DNA of 64,000 bases from Pezicula radicicola (GCA_003008705.1 PDUO01000070.1:156687-220686); one strand, 5' to 3'. Positions 34,497 through 47,605 are shown, numbered from the stretch's first letter. Translations and numbers: made by a program. The notes: a model not told the origin generated them from the letters alone.

Positions 34497-35738
34497 TTAA
34501 CGTCTCTCATCCTTCAACGTTCCATCAGGAAGATAAATTGAGTTAATCCAAGAGAACCCCCACTCCCCCTCTGTACCCGGCTTAACATTCTCAGCATAAA
34601 CGAAAGCGCCATCATAAACCCTCACCCGCTCATTCTCCGGACCAAGTGAATACCCAACCGTCCTACTCTCACCAAGCTTGCTATCCTCTTCAATAACAAA
34701 CTTATCCTGAACATCTTTCATATATTTCTTTTTGAATTGCTCTACGAGAGATCCTGCATCCCTAACTAGTTCCTCTCCACCAGGCGATCGAGAATCAACA
34801 AATCCAACGACTTGTTGTTTCTGCTTCAACGGAGCATGAGCATCGAAATCGATTCCGATACTTTCCAGACCTGGAACTAGAAAGTAGATGTACAAGGGGA
34901 ATGGATCTGCAAATGCTAGATCAAGACCCCTGGTAATTCCATAGTTGAACGCCACGTGCTTCAACGTATTCCACCCACGAAACTCCTCGAGAAATGATGG
35001 GACATCGATGTGCGTATGTCTCGTAAAGGAAAGGATATCGACGTTGAAATCGGCGTAAACAGCGGGGGTTGGCGCAATATCACCGTTCTTGTGAATGCTG
35101 TAGCCCTTGTAAGGACTGTAGCGCTTGGTGATATTACATCGTGCTTCCTGGTTAACGAAGAACATAGCTGGTGCCTTTTCCATTGCTGTGTACTTAAATG
35201 AGCGAACGCCGAAGAATGGTGCTCCTATGGTTTCTGAGAGTCGAGTGAACAAGTCTGGGTTTTCGGTCATTCGTTCTTGACTGAAGTGTCTTGAGCGGAC
35301 TTCGATGCATCGCGGACCAGGGAGGGCTGCCTTCCAGATCATGTCTCGAAGTTCCTTAGGAAGCTCGGGGAATTTGTGAAAGTAAGTGAGTTTTGGTTCC
35401 TCCTCGAGGTCATCGTTACTTGAACTGTCTGTATCGGAGTCGAAACCATCTGCAATGGCAATCCGAGCTTCTAGATGCATGTTGTCAGTTGGCAAAGGGC
35501 ATCTGCGTCGTGGTTTGACGACGGTCCATTGTGATGAAATATTTCGTGCGGACATTCTGATTGTAGTGGTATGTAGTGGCCGATACCCACAGTTAGCTTT
35601 GAAGTTCTGAATAAGCCGTTCTGAGGAAGTCGCTTGTGGGCCGGCGACTATCGCAGATGATGATCGCGGATGATAATGAACTCCAAAGCTTAAAGGTGCG
35701 GTTAATAGATACTGACGTTGAGATAATGATAGTTCCAA
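34497..35738 (-). CDS. 2EXR domain protein of unknown function
   Basis: Single exon, up to 413 residues. FHKFPELPKELRDMIWKAAL near residue 120 is the 2EXR signature (F..FP.LP.ELR..IW), widespread in ascomycetes. It is followed by IEVRSRHF and AMFFVNQEARCNITKRY, the second conserved block. The N-terminal 60 residues look weak, so translation may start at an internal Met (MSARNISSQWTVV). The function is unknown; the motif resembles degenerate F-box-like helices, but that is speculation. The coding strand becomes G-rich over the last 250 bases. Confidence 0.8.
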   Translation of the reverse strand: MELSLSQRQYLLTAPLSFGVHYHPRSSSAIVAGPQATSSERLIQNFKANCGYRPLHTTTIRMSARNISSQWTVVKPRRRCPLPTDNMHLEARIAIADGFDSDTDSSSNDDLEEEPKLTYFHKFPELPKELRDMIWKAALPGPRCIEVRSRHFSQERMTENPDLFTRLSETIGAPFFGVRSFKYTAMEKAPAMFFVNQEARCNITKRYSPYKGYSIHKNGDIAPTPAVYADFNVDILSFTRHTHIDVPSFLEEFRGWNTLKHVAFNYGITRGLDLAFADPFPLYIYFLVPGLESIGIDFDAHAPLKQKQQVVGFVDSRSPGGEELVRDAGSLVEQFKKKYMKDVQDKFVIEEDSKLGESRTVGYSLGPENERVRVYDGAFVYAENVKPGTEGEWGFSWINSIYLPDGTLKDERR

Positions 35739-36771
35739 AGCCGAACATGGATCTCAACGTTGATGATGCGTCCAAATCTCAAAGCTTCTCTGACGAAACC
35801 TTTGGAGATCAAAAGCGGATCAATGCGCAATGCACAGTACTGGAGATTGCTTCGTTTTGTTGATTGTCGAAGATTGTTGTTGGTGTTGTTGTCGATTGGT
35901 AATGGCGGATGGCGGATGGTGGATGCTGTTGATATCAAGAGATGAGGAAAGCCGAATGGAAACTTATAGTGTTTGCAGAACTTATCCTTAGTTGGCGTAG
36001 ATAGAGAGCCGAAAATTCACCAGAATCAGGGTCTCATCAAGGCTAAAACAAACAATCGCATCCTAAGTTGATTTGCGGGTTTGCTCACTTAGATCGGAGC
36101 TCGTCACACAAAGTCCGCCGCGCTGGGAATCGACTTGTTGATTAGCTTTCGAACCGGTCTTCCTAGCACGCCCACCAACTAAATGTTAGAACGCAAGGCT
36201 TGTGCCACATAAACACGATAGAAATTAGTAGAGATTCCAATACTAAAAACTGCACAGCTGGTGTTGTTTTTCTTTGCAAATATAAACCGCTTGGTGCGTT
36301 GTTATGTGTGGATGCAAAGTTGAAAATCGTGAAGCGAGGAGAGGATACAGACTCGACTTCGTAGCGGAAGAAGACACTGAGCGCGCACAGGTCAACAGAC
36401 AGAAGCAATTCACCCATTAACTAAGGCTTAGCGCTTGTAAATCTAATCTCTCTATTTTGGCCCTCGCAAGAGGTGCTTTCGTGGGGATACTCTAGAACAT
36501 GCCAGTAAGTTAAGCGAGGACCCTTCACATAAGATGATAAATGCTCAGTACTGTACACCAGTATAACAAACAGCACCTGTATTCAAATAGGAAGAGACCC
36601 ACCTTCTATTTACGCTCTATTTCTTCTTTACCCACAGCAAGCCTACTAACGGCAAATCGATGCGCAAAAACCGCCTCTCCGGTATCTATTATTCTATCTA
36701 GAAATCTACAGTACTACCAAAACACAATCACATCCTCATCCCACCAATCCCACTTCAAACAAACAAGCGAC
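35739..36771. other. Intergenic region between 2EXR and TRI12-type genes
   Basis: Promoter of the minus-strand 2EXR gene, then AT-rich DNA and the 3' flank of the TRI12-type transporter. The frame at 36163-36417 has no features. Confidence 0.35.
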
Positions 36772-38959
36772 CTACTCCTCCCCCACCTCCTTCTCACCCT
36801 CCACACCACTCCCCACCCGCTCCTGTTCCTGCAACCTCCTAGCAACATCATCCGTCAAATAATCCTCTACATTCGGACTAGCCAACGCAGCAACCAAAAT
36901 AATAGCCCCAAAAGGCAAAGTACACAAAAACACAGTCCTAAAACTCATCGAATAAGCATCCTTAACCGCCTTCCCAACAACCTCCTCAATAGCCGGAGTA
37001 ATCCCCTCAACACCCGCAAAACTACCAGCCGTAATACCAGCGAATAAGTCAGTGAGTGAGGAAGTAGGAAGACCTGCGTTTGTAGCGGCTGGTATGACGT
37101 ATCTTGGGAGATATTTTGTGAGTTGGTTAGAGAGGACTGAGACGTAGAGACTGGTGCTTATACTGGCGCATGCTGTTCGTACACTACCCATTGCTCCGGC
37201 TACTAATCCGATATCTTCGGGTTCCCAAACGAGCGCCATAGAACTAAGGGTTAGATTCTCAATGTAACCGGCTGCTGCGCTTCCGATTAATAGGAATATG
37301 ACGGTCCGGGTTTGTGAGTATTGGGTTGTTGTGGCTAGACTTGCAACGAATGCTACCATGATAACTGCCGCGACAGTCATTTGGATTTTCATCCTGGGTA
37401 GGACTCTTAATCCGATACCACCTAGTATTTGTCCGAATAATAAACCGCCCCCAACAGCGCATGACAGCCAGCCGATTTCTTGGACGTCGGTTGTAAATAA
37501 AGCACCTATTAACGTAGGCCAGATTACTGTCATGCTATAGTAGACCATACTGCCTATGGAAGCGCATGCTACAATCGCGTCGTATTTGAGATTCAAGAAG
37601 AGGCGCATGGGTATGAGTGGGTATTCATGACCTGAGAAGGCTTCCCAGAAGCAGAAGGCTACGAGTGTTCCGATTCCGATGAGGAGGGTACAGAGGACTT
37701 GTACTGAAGACCACGGGTATGCTTGGCCTCCCCTGTTCTACCCATCAGCTTCGGCTGTTCAACTTGGAAAGAAAAGAAAAGAAAAGGAGAGGAAAAAACA
37801 GGTGGGATTTAGGGGAAGTTCTGTTTACCAATTAAGTCCAATCAAGAATAACGAAAGACCTGCTGCAAAGAGAGCAATACCCATCCAATCAAGACCAATC
37901 AATTGCCTGCGCTTCGATTTCCCCCCAACATGAAGCTGAAGATAACTCGGTGGGTAATAACAAAGATAATACATAGCTGCAGCAAGACAATTGATGATAC
38001 AACCTAGGATATAACTCCAACGCCATTGCAACGCAGTATTTTCATAAAAGGCCCTCGCGACAGGTGGGCCGAAGACAGCAAATGGTATAGAAGTAGAAAG
38101 GACAAAGGCGTTAAAGGGACCACGTTGTTTGTTCGGAACAAGTTCACCAATTATTACGTTGAAGGAAAGCTATTCGTACCGGTCATATCAGTCAGACTAT
38201 TTGAACTTTTTAGAAATCAAGTGAAATGTTGAGTAAGAGGATTTTTTTTTAACATACCTGACCAGCAGCCGCAAGACCATTCAAGCAATTCGTCCCAATA
38301 AGCTGATTAACACTTTGTGCTGAAGCACCGATGATATTACCCACCAACGCCATGATAGAAGAGCAGATAAAAAACCAACGTCTCCCGAAGACTACACCAA
38401 TCAGCCATTATTATTCTTACTCCTGCACGTATCTCCCATAGAAAGGTAGTAGAAGAGAATGCACAACTCACTATCACTCAACCGTCCCACAAGCGCCAAC
38501 CCAATCGTAAACCCCAAAGTCCAACTCAACGCAACCCAAGTAATATTCGGACTCCCACCGGGTCCACCCAGAGAAATATTTATAAGACTGAGGGTATTAG
38601 CCGGCAAAACCCAGCCTAGATATCCACTAATCTGAGCGAGACATGTTGCCTATACAGCCAAATTAGCATTAAGAAGCTGCACACAATGAAGGAAATTGAA
38701 AAATAAGTGGGTAAGATAAGGAAGAACTTACAACCAGCGTCCCAATGAAACCCCTACTGAAATAATAACCCCGAGGCATATCCGCGTATAAACCGCCCAC
38801 AGCTTCCGGTGCAACAACATCATGATGTAACTTCACACGAGGAACTATCGGTATCGTATGCGGTGTACGAGTATCCTCAACTCGATCTTTATGCTCAACA
38901 GTAATCTCTTTACTTTGAGGACTTGAGGCAGTTTCTAGATCAAGGTCTGCCGTTTTCAT
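36772..38959 (-). CDS. MFS efflux transporter, TRI12 family
   Basis: Five exons, 38959..38732, 38649..38472, 38391..38258, 38169..37829 and 37732..36772, give 613 residues. The N-terminus has the family's entry EAVGGLYADMPRGYYFS. It is followed by ISGYLGWVLPAN, GRLSDIFGRRWFF, GELVPNKQRGPFNAFV, LQWRWSYILG and GLDWMGIALF. About fourteen membrane segments are expected. Members export small molecules, including fungal secondary metabolites, azoles and siderophores; the substrate here is unknown. The reading frame is intact. The fourth intron contains a purine/pyrimidine run (GAAAAGAAAAGAAAAGG on plus) but has normal ends. No biosynthetic gene lies beside it apart from the dehydrogenase upstream. 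Confidence 0.9.
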
Positions 38960-39585
38960 CGTGTTTGTTACGCTCTTCCTTTCGTGCTTCTAGCAAAAGT
39001 TTCGGTGAAGGTTTGTCTTAATTACAAAGAGTTGGAAATAATAGATATGCGGAAATAGAAGTCGAGGAAGATAGAAGAGCAAGACTCAACGAAGGCGTGA
39101 AATATACATAAACACAATCCCACACGTTAAACAACCACTCCAAACCAATACCCACAATCCTACCCACTCTCCAGTACATAAATCCCCAGAAACCAAATCC
39201 TCATCACTGTTCCCCACAATAATGGCGGGGAAGTACCCAAAGATTTGAATGCCGAAATGCTTGTATTGCTCGAAACAGGATAAAGGTATCCGGGTATGCT
39301 TACTTGCATATTGCATAATTAAAGTGTGAATATTGGCAAGGTTCCTATAACTTGATCTCCGCGAGGGACGTTCATTAGGTGTATGCTTTTTCTCCACGAA
39401 TAATTTTGTTAGGTAATCATAAATATGGAGTAGACAACGAAAGTGAGATGTCATTTCATACAGAGCACGTAAAGCAACCAGCAAGTGATGGTTGCAGCCA
39501 CCCAGTCTTAGCACTTGTTGCACGATACCAAGTAAGCGGTTTTGTCGATGGGAAAAAACCAATGAGATTGGTGGCATGGAGAAAA
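38960..39585. other. Gap between the TRI12-type gene and the dehydrogenase
   Basis: Promoter of the minus-strand transporter and 3' flank of the dehydrogenase. A 171-codon minus frame overlaps the dehydrogenase end and is rejected. Confidence 0.4.
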
Positions 39586-40403
39586 CTAATAACAAGCCCA
39601 ACCGCCATCAATTGACTGCACAGTACCTGAGATATAAGAGCTTCCATCGCAGAGTAACCAACACAGCAGTTCCGCAACCTCAGAAGCTCGCCCTTCTCTT
39701 CCTAGCGGAATCAGGGAGTTAGGAATAGCTGCTGCAGTCTCCTTTGACTTATTCATCATCGGCGTATCAATTGAACCCCTTCATGAAAATAGTTAGTAGC
39801 ATTCCAGTGAATCTTGTAGACAGGATAAAGAGTAACTCACGGTGCTATAGCGTTAACCCTAATTCCCCTCGGCCCTAGCTCTTTGGCACTCGCCCTAGTC
39901 AATCCTATAACGGCATGTTTGCTCGCGATATACGCCCCATTTTTTAGCATTCCCATAACCCCTGCAACACTGCTCGCGTTCACAATACTTCCATAATCGT
40001 TCATGTTCTTAATTTCAGAGCGCATACAATTGAGAACACCCATAAGGTTCACGCCGAGCACGAAATCCCAGTCGTCGTCTTCGATGTCCTCAATATTGGC
40101 GATGCCAATCTGTTTTCCAATGACACCGGCGAGATTGACTGCTCCATCCAACTTGCCGAACTTCTCGACCGTCTTAGCAATCCAGGACTCCACTTGCTTG
40201 CGATCACGGACGTTGACTACCGTCGCCATTGCAGTTCCACCGGCAGCCTCAATATCCCTTACAACTTGCAGCAATGGTAATTCTTGGACATCCGCAATTG
40301 ACATTATAGCACCACGAGCGGCCATCAATTTTGCTCCTTCAAGGCCCATCCCTGATGCTCCGCCAGTCAATGCGATAACTTTGCCTTGGAGATTCGTCGA
40401 CAT
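39586..40403 (-). CDS. Short-chain dehydrogenase/reductase (SDR)
   Basis: Two exons, 40403..39841 and 39778..39586, give 251 residues, the classical SDR length. They show TGGASGMG for the dinucleotide, D of IADVQ favouring NAD, NLAGV, the catalytic Ser in IVNASSVAG and the YIASK catalytic Tyr-Lys pair. PGSIDTPM follows across the intron, and the protein ends SIDGGWACY. It probably acts on an alcohol or ketone in the cytosol. The start at MSTNLQGKV was chosen because the fold begins there; the frame stays open upstream to 40607. The upstream region carries several CGGA/CTCCG triplets that could bind zinc-cluster factors. Confidence 0.92.
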
Positions 40404-41853
40404 GATTTCGATTTTGATTGATGGATGCTCAATTGCAACACGGCTACAGTGAATTCTCGCCATAGCATTATATGTATTGTTTTTTATTTTTGAGGGGTCA
40501 CGTTCTGACATCGGGTGTGCAACTCCGGAAGCGAAATGTTGGGGTAGACGCACATTCGGAGTTGTTCTTCCCCAATACTTACCCCGGAATTGGGAACATT
40601 TTCTCATCCGGGCGCCACTATGTTATCCGTACCCGATTTCGCCTCAAAAACAAGTGGCGATTGAGGCTCTGGGCATTGCTTGTTATCAGCTCTAATGGAG
40701 CACGCTTGTGCATTACCTCGCCTGGCGCCTTGGAGGGATAAAAGGCTAAGGCAGAAGATAAGAGACTCCTTTTTTTTTATCGAAAGCTTTAGATATCCGT
40801 TCTCAAGTATCGTGCTCGCTGGATAAGAGCGGTGAATAAACAAGTTTTGCATAAGTATCCAGAGTCTCATTGCAATGGCCAATGTGCAAGGATAGAGAAG
40901 TGTAGTAAAGATATAGTAACTAACTTTGTTAAATAAAAAGTCTTGACAGTTCAGTAGTTTGTCTCGCTGCACGTTGAACTGACAACAGCTACACTTTTGC
41001 ACCACGGGGACACCCCGAAAAAGTCCGACGGGAAGGACAAACCAGAAGATAACACGGGAAATTCCATGAGTATCGAGGATGTAATTGGATCAACCTGAAA
41101 AAGAACCTCATGGCGGGAAGATCTACTAGGAAGCAAGATTGGAAACGAGGTACGTCCTTGAATAGCTCGGATGCAACGCATCCCCGCCGTTGTAAATCAC
41201 CTTTTGAGATATGTAGTAGCCTGGAGCCATACGATATGTGGGACGTCTGCGCAATGCAAATATTGACGGAATTAGTGAGCACTTGTTTCGATGAAGAGTA
41301 AAAAACACTTCAGCTCAGCATGATTTCCAATCTTGATTCCCGATTCCGATGACGAAATATTTCATCTATACCCCGTTTACCATTGAAAGTGTCGAATGGC
41401 TCGGCCGTGTACCTCAACTACGTCCACTCGTTTGCTTTGTATTCGGTTGCAGTAGCCATGATTGTGCCATGATAGAACTACTAAAAAAAAGGGCCCTGTT
41501 TAACTGCCGTCTACATACGTCTTTGTATCAAATATAGTTGTTTCGTGGTGACCTCGAACTGATGCTATGCTCCGATATGAATTTCGCGAGGATAGCGTCA
41601 CATTCGACGCCACTAGATACAAGGTAGTGAACCTGTGCATGGAAAGCGTCTTAGACATGTCCCTGGGAGATAGCAGCTTTCTGATAAGAATTTCCTAACC
41701 CCGTATCTCGTCTTCGACATTCGTGGCATGGAGGATGCGTGGATTGACAGATGGCCTCGGATGGGAAAGGTTTGATTCTAGGTTTGGAGGCACACTTGGG
41801 AGGGCGGAGTGGGGGAGGAGAGACGAGCAACCTGCGTGATGAAATTAGTGTCA
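40404..41853. other. Intergenic region upstream of the dehydrogenase
   Basis: It includes, near 40520-40610, a promoter-like stretch with CTCCGGAAG, CTCCGAAT-type and CCAAT-type (ATTGGG) boxes. No supported gene. Confidence 0.35.
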
Positions 41854-41898
41854 AGATGAAAAGAGTGCGTACCAGATGAAAAGAGTGCGTACCAGATG
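41854..41898 (+). repeat. Perfect 20 bp tandem duplication
   Basis: AGATGAAAAGAGTGCGTACC occurs twice in direct succession, followed by AGATG, the start of a third copy. Confidence 0.85.
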
Positions 41899-43378
41899 GG
41901 ATTGGACAACATGAAGAAGAAACACCCTCTCTATTATCACCAACTACAGCAAGCACCTCTGGAACCAAGGCCTAGCCCGAGTAGGAGTGTAACCATGTCA
42001 ATCTCATCCCCAGTACAATATTCAAGTCTGATATGCCGCTCGCGAGAGAAAGAACTTCTCTCGTCAGAGAAGGTGCAACTGCACACTCTAACTTGCACCA
42101 AGCCGTCTCAATATCGCCTAGCTGTACTCAGAACATACCTCGGCCGGAGATGTCTAGACGCCGAACGAGATACTCAGTCGCTGCGGAGGGACATGCCATG
42201 CTCTGGCTATCGCGGAGAGGCACTGTACGATAAGGCTTGGCAAACCCTAAGAGAGATCAGAAGACAGGAAAAGTCCGAGTGCAGCGTGCCCCTCTTGACA
42301 TTAAGGTTGATCTCCAAAAAGAAGATTATGGTGGTACCGGCTGAATACCGAATGCTGGGGTGCGGTGGTTGCAAGAATAGCGTGTTCTCCGCAATCTCCA
42401 GATTTTCTGAATTGCTTCAAAAATAAAGGTGCAGTACAGCACTGTATGGTGGAGCAAGGGCAAGGTCAGGCACCGTGCAAGCGAGACAGGACAGGACTGG
42501 AACAACCTTTCCCCGTTCTGCAACTACATCTGCACGTCGTGAAGCAAATCCATACAGAACCTGGTCAGTCTCAGACAATCATCCGGATTACGATGGTCCG
42601 CATATTATCCTCCACTCTTGATTTGACCTCCTCCGTCAGGAAGACACAACGAAGGAAGAGAGACCACACAGAACCAAGGCGACCAAGACCAGACACTCAA
42701 CAAATGGTCTCATCTGGTCCAGCTCATCATCTCATCTTTTATCACCTCTCCCTTTCTTCCCCTGGCTGTCACAATGCTACCTCTTCCTCCTGCTACTGCT
42801 GCTCCTCCCACTACTACCCCTTGAACTCCCACACCTCCCTCGCCAGCCTATCTTCGACGTCGCTCACACAGTTCAGTAGTCTAGACAGTCGTGCATCTTC
42901 CTCTCAATGCTAGCCCCTGGTCTTACTCTTCACTTCCAGAACTCTTCCTTTCGGCCGTTGTCAGCCGAACCCCAGGTCCCCAAGAATAATCACTACTGAA
43001 CCTGCGTGGGGACAGGGTTCGATGTGCAGGATTCATGGAATTTTGGCCTTCTCGAGTTGCACCCCTTGATCGTCTGATATCACCATCCTGGTAGACGCTC
43101 GTGGGAACGGTAATCTCACTGCACCCCATAAGTTGTGCTTCGGCACGTAATTATATTTCTCGAAAATAGATTTGATTCCAGTATCTGCAGCAGCATATCT
43201 TCAATATCAACCCGACATCACACACAAAAGGACACTCTGTTGGATTATCTGTCGTACAACAGCTGTGTTGATGCTGTGCCTCACTCCCTCTCCGTCTGCT
43301 GCTGCTGCTTATCCCTTTACCCTGCTGCCGAGAACCGATGAATACGATTTTCGGCATTTTCACCCACAGCTAACTACA
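41899..43378. other. Upstream region and leader of the Zn2Cys6 gene
   Basis: Frames at 41896-42426 and 42365-42913 have no domain. From about 42720 to 43340 the plus strand is C/T-rich, consistent with a long 5' leader and promoter of the regulator gene. Confidence 0.35.
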
Positions 43379-45566
43379 ATGTCAATATCCTCGCCAGACG
43401 GCTCCCCAATTTCTGCCTCGGGAGGAGGCAGGACCTTCTCAATGTCGAGAGATAAGTTCTCCATCGACCTCACCTCTCCCCATCTCAGTCTCGTCACCAA
43501 CGGAAATGGGGCCCTGCACTCCCCATCTCTAAAGACGCCAAATGGTCGTCGAACTGCAAGTTTCTCTCGCGATGGTGCTCTGGGCTCTGCACAAAAGGCT
43601 CGAAATCTGTCGCAGTCGTCTGGAGACAGGGAATCCATGCCCAATGGCACACAGAACATGCAAAACGGGAGCGACGATGGAATTAATCCGTTGAAACGGC
43701 GAAGTACTGATGCAGGCCTTGACTACCCGAGGCGACGAGCCACAATAGCCGTGAGCAGCCTCAATTAGCCTAGGAGGTTCGCATACTGACTTTGAGCAAC
43801 AGTGCGAAATTTGCCGGTCTCGCAAGTCACGTTGTGATGGATCCAAGCCAAAGTGTAAGCTATGTACAGAGTTGGGAGCTGAATGTATCTACCGGGAACC
43901 GGGCATCAAGCTCGACGCTGGCGACAAGCTCATTCTAGAGCATCTGGCTCGCATTGAAGGTCTTCTGCAGTCGAGCCTAGTTGGCCAGACATCTAGCCTG
44001 GCACTTTCTACCGGGTCTCCTTCGGTCAATGGTGCGACAACAATCAGTAATGATGATGTGATGATGCAGCAATCAAATGGGAATTTCGTCTCCATGATTC
44101 CAGGCCCTGGACTTGGTACGTGGGCCAACGCGACAAACATCTCAACCATGCCGAAGATTCACACGAATGCTGCTTTACATCTGCTGCAATGGCCTTTGAT
44201 CCGAGACCTGGTATCAAGACCATACGATCCACAGATTTTACTTCAACTCGAGATGTCCCGAGAACCCCTGGCCCTAGAAAAGACACCTTCGTTAGATCTT
44301 ACCAACATTGATGCGTATATTGAGGCTTTCTTCTCCAATGTGAATGTCTGGTATGCATGCGTCAACCCATTCGATTGGCAAAACTACTACCGGCAAGCAC
44401 TGTCGAATGGTTTCCGCGAGGGACCAGAGAGCTGTGTTGTGCTGCTGGTGCTCGCATTGGGTCAGGCTAGCTGTAGTGGGAGTATCTCAAGACTCGCAAG
44501 CCCTCAAGAACCTCCCGGTTTGCCTTATTTTGCAGCAGCATGGGCCCTGCTCCCAAGTCTGATGACCCGTAGCTCTGTTTTATCCGCGCAGTGCACAGTT
44601 CTTGCCTCTGCTTATCTATTCTACCTTGTAAGGCCGCTTGAAGCATGGACACTACTTAGCAGCACGAGCACCAAACTTCAACTCCTTCTCAGTGCACCGG
44701 GTAGAGTTCCCCCAGCTCAGAGGGAGCTGAGTGAGCGAGTGTATTGGAACGCACTTCTCTTTGAGAGCGATCTCCTGGCAGAACTAGATCTTCCACACTC
44801 GGGCATTGTGCAGTTTGAGGAGCTTGTTGGACTTCCAGGAGGCTTTGAGCAAGAAAACGAAGAAGCCGTCTGGCGTGATGAGCTGTGGTATTTTCTGGCC
44901 GAGATTGCCCTTCGACGTTTGCTCAATCGTGTGAGCCAACTTATCTATTCAAAAGACTCCATGGCATCAACAGCCAGTCTCGAACCAGTCGTGGCAGAAC
45001 TAGACTTTCAACTTTCACAGTGGTATGAAAGTTTACCTCTACCGCTGCAATTCCCATTCGGCAGAGCACTTCTCACCGATCCAGTCCAAACAGTTCTCCG
45101 TCTTCGGTATTTTGCTTGTCGAACAATCATCTTCAGACCTTACATCTTGGCCGTGCTCGATAATGAGCAGGCGGCACTTGATCCATCCGTGAGGGAGAAC
45201 TGTCGTAAATGCTTAGAAGCCTCAATCCGGCAATTAGAGCACATTACGGCTCAGTAAGTCACGGAACTTTCCTCCAGTTACCTCTTACTGACATCATCGC
45301 TTAGCCACGCCGGTCATATGCCCTACCTCTGGCAAGGCGCTCTCTCAATTGTGTCGCAGACCCTTCTTCTCATGGGCGCCACGATGTCACCCTCTCTGTC
45401 TAGCATTATCTCCTCGCTTGTCCCTCATGTTGATACTGTCGATGCGATTATTAACGATGTTGTGCTTGAGATTGAACGGTACGCACACCTCGCGCCGAGT
45501 CTTCAACTCTCGGCGGAAATCATCAGGGAGGCCGAAATGAGACGACGAACTTTCCTTGGTGGATAA
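43379..45566 (+). CDS. Zn2Cys6 fungal transcription factor
   Basis: Three exons, 43379..43750, 43803..45253 and 45305..45566, give 694 residues from MSISSPDG. The Ser-rich N-terminus of about 120 residues is disordered. The zinc cluster begins exactly at exon 2 as CEICRSRKSRC, then CKLC and the last Cys in GAEC, spacing C-x2-C-x6-C-x6-C-x2-C-x6-C. EHLARIEGLL is a short coiled-coil dimerisation stretch. The Fungal_trans-type middle region follows (INPFDWQNYYRQAL onward, WALLPSL). It is a nuclear regulator; its targets are unknown. The frame is open upstream of 43379, so a longer N-terminus is possible. Confidence 0.9.
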
Positions 45567-46453
45567 GCTGTAAAGTGCACAGAGTGCTTCAATACAACGA
45601 TAATCAAGGCTGGACTCCACATCGTATGTCAAGGGGACATTGTAAAAGAGAAGGCCCGAATTGAGATTGGCATGGCGATGGAGAAACTTGGATCCAGGCA
45701 CTATGATATCTGATTAAGATTCTGACACTGGACCAAGCAATTTGGATATGAGAAAAAGGAGGGATCATGGCGTGTCGCTTGGCAGGAAATACGGACCGTG
45801 AAACCCGGAGCGTCATCCACCGAGATGATATAGCTCTTTGGAGGCTCACGACGTGCAGCATCTCTCGCATGGTGTCTACGCTATCCAACCTTAATCTAAA
45901 CAGCGGATGTGACCTTGGGTACCTTGGGGTGTATCGATCGCGGGGTACTTGTATGCGGGGTACTGTACCTGAGATGGATGGTCATATGGTGGGGTAATAT
46001 ATACGTTCCAGCCTAATATTACATTTTTATTATTGCATGAGGTACCCTACGGTAAATGGTGTGGAAGAGATCGATCGCTTCTGACCGCATCTACCCGCGA
46101 CTGGCCGGACATGCTATGAGGGATATATTTATTCCACACCCACCTATTTGCAATTGACTATCCTCCGATTAAAACGTGATCATGCCATGCCATGCAATAC
46201 CTTCCTTTTCTGCACCTTGGCCAGTGTAACATCTACCACGTGTTTAGAAGAGAAGTACTCAAGGTTCTCAAAATAACCCCTTCGTATTCTTTACCATGTG
46301 ATTGGTGGTCTATTTTACTCTCCATCCGTCAGAGAGTCATGCTTTTCTCGTCCTCTCAGGTACGGAACTAATTAGAAGTTATCTATCAAGTTACTACGAC
46401 TAGTGAATGTGAATGAACCGACGCCTAGTCTGCACACTTTGTGGTAATAGTAC
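45567..46453. other. Intergenic region, Zn2Cys6 gene to MITE
   Basis: 3' flank of the regulator, with a GGGTACCTTGGGGT-like stretch near 45910. No supported gene. Confidence 0.35.
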
Positions 46454-46455
46454 TA

Positions 46456-46725
46456 TCCCCCCCCCCCCCAAATAAAGGATTATTCGGTGGGCTTATGGGT
46501 TGGAGCTATGAAGGGTACTCTAAGTGGTTGAAGCCCTAGAGAAGTCCTTGCTTGCCTTATTGCACAGGTTAAAATCTAGTCTGTTATAAAAACTAGGGCG
46601 TACGTAGAAGGTTCGAGTGGCCTGTCTACCTCCTGGTAGACCATAAAAGCAGTATTTTCTATTTGTTAAACCCCCCTAGCAGATGGTTCCACCCGCCCAC
46701 CGAATAAACCTTTATTTAGGGGGGA
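46456..46725. mobile_element. MITE with 30 bp terminal inverted repeats and TA duplication (270 bp)
   Basis: The left end is T, then 13 Cs (46457-46469), then AAATAAAGGATTATTCGGTG and GGC. The right end, reverse-complemented, is TCCCCCC then TAAATAAAGGTTTATTCGGT and GGGC. TA flanks both ends (46454-46455 and 46726-46727). There is no coding capacity. This is a non-autonomous Tc1/mariner-like element by its TA target and TIRs. The C run is longer on the left than on the right, probably by slippage. Confidence 0.85.
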
Positions 46726-46727
46726 TA

Positions 46728-47605
46728 CAGGAGGAAAGAAACTAGCAAAAGCTTGTGTAAACATCACAATCTCTTCGGGTTAGAAGCTGTTCTCCGGATC
46801 TGGCTTCTTGATCTTCGTTCTATTATGTTTTGCGCTCGAATTATTTGAACTGTGTATCTACTTCCAGTCGTATGTCTCTCGATTTAATTCATCGCATGAT
46901 ACGAGTACTTTCTCTCTTGGGCTCTAGCTTTTTCTAATCGCATTCTTGACATCAACCATCACGGATCGAACGGGACATTTTTCTCGTTCGTATTCCAAGA
47001 ACATTCTATAAGGATCCCGGCATAGTTGCGGAGATTGGAAGTATCGTGTGATAGGGAAGGATCCAGCCGGGAATGCCGGGGTGGCTGTGGAAAAGTCTTA
47101 AATGCTTCTAGAGTGTTTGATCTGCGCTAGGGTTCGAAGTATATCTGCACAAGTGCCGGAAAGGGGCTTGTGTTATGCTTATCGTTTACTCTAGTGTTGT
47201 TTGTATTATCGTTGTATAAATCCAAGAGTTTTTTTTGTTTTTGTTTCTGTTTCTGTAGGCTGAAATAGTTTGTAGACTTCTAGGTTCTCTAGCTTGGGTC
47301 CTCTACAGCAAGCGAGCTGTAGTTGAATCCCTGAAAAAATTGCAAGAAAGGGAACCTTTAGGCCTTCCTTCAGATGAACTGAAGACTCGGTAATCGAATC
47401 GAATACCGTGCCCGCTATTCATGCTCTGGTTGGCCAGCCTTATGATGGGATGGCAGCATGCGGAAATGGGTCCAAAAATATACGAAGTGCGAGTACTTTC
47501 TGCAGGGTTGGTGGAGTCGCCACGCGTAATTGTTCAAGCGACGCGCAACAATCCCAAGCCACAGTGACGACTATTTACCATTCATAGCTCCCAGTATACT
47601 GAATC
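46728..47605. other. Upstream region of the mannosyltransferase gene
   Basis: No supported gene. A T-rich run (GTTTTTTTTG-like) lies near 47230. The frames are short. Confidence 0.35.

Noticed and set aside
39086..39601. 171-codon minus frame next to the dehydrogenase
   Set aside because: Its start overlaps the last exon of the dehydrogenase in another frame, and the remainder has no domain.
41896..42426. 176-codon plus frame upstream of the Zn2Cys6 gene
   Set aside because: No motif; it starts within a tandem duplication and has low-complexity composition. A leader or chance frame is likelier.
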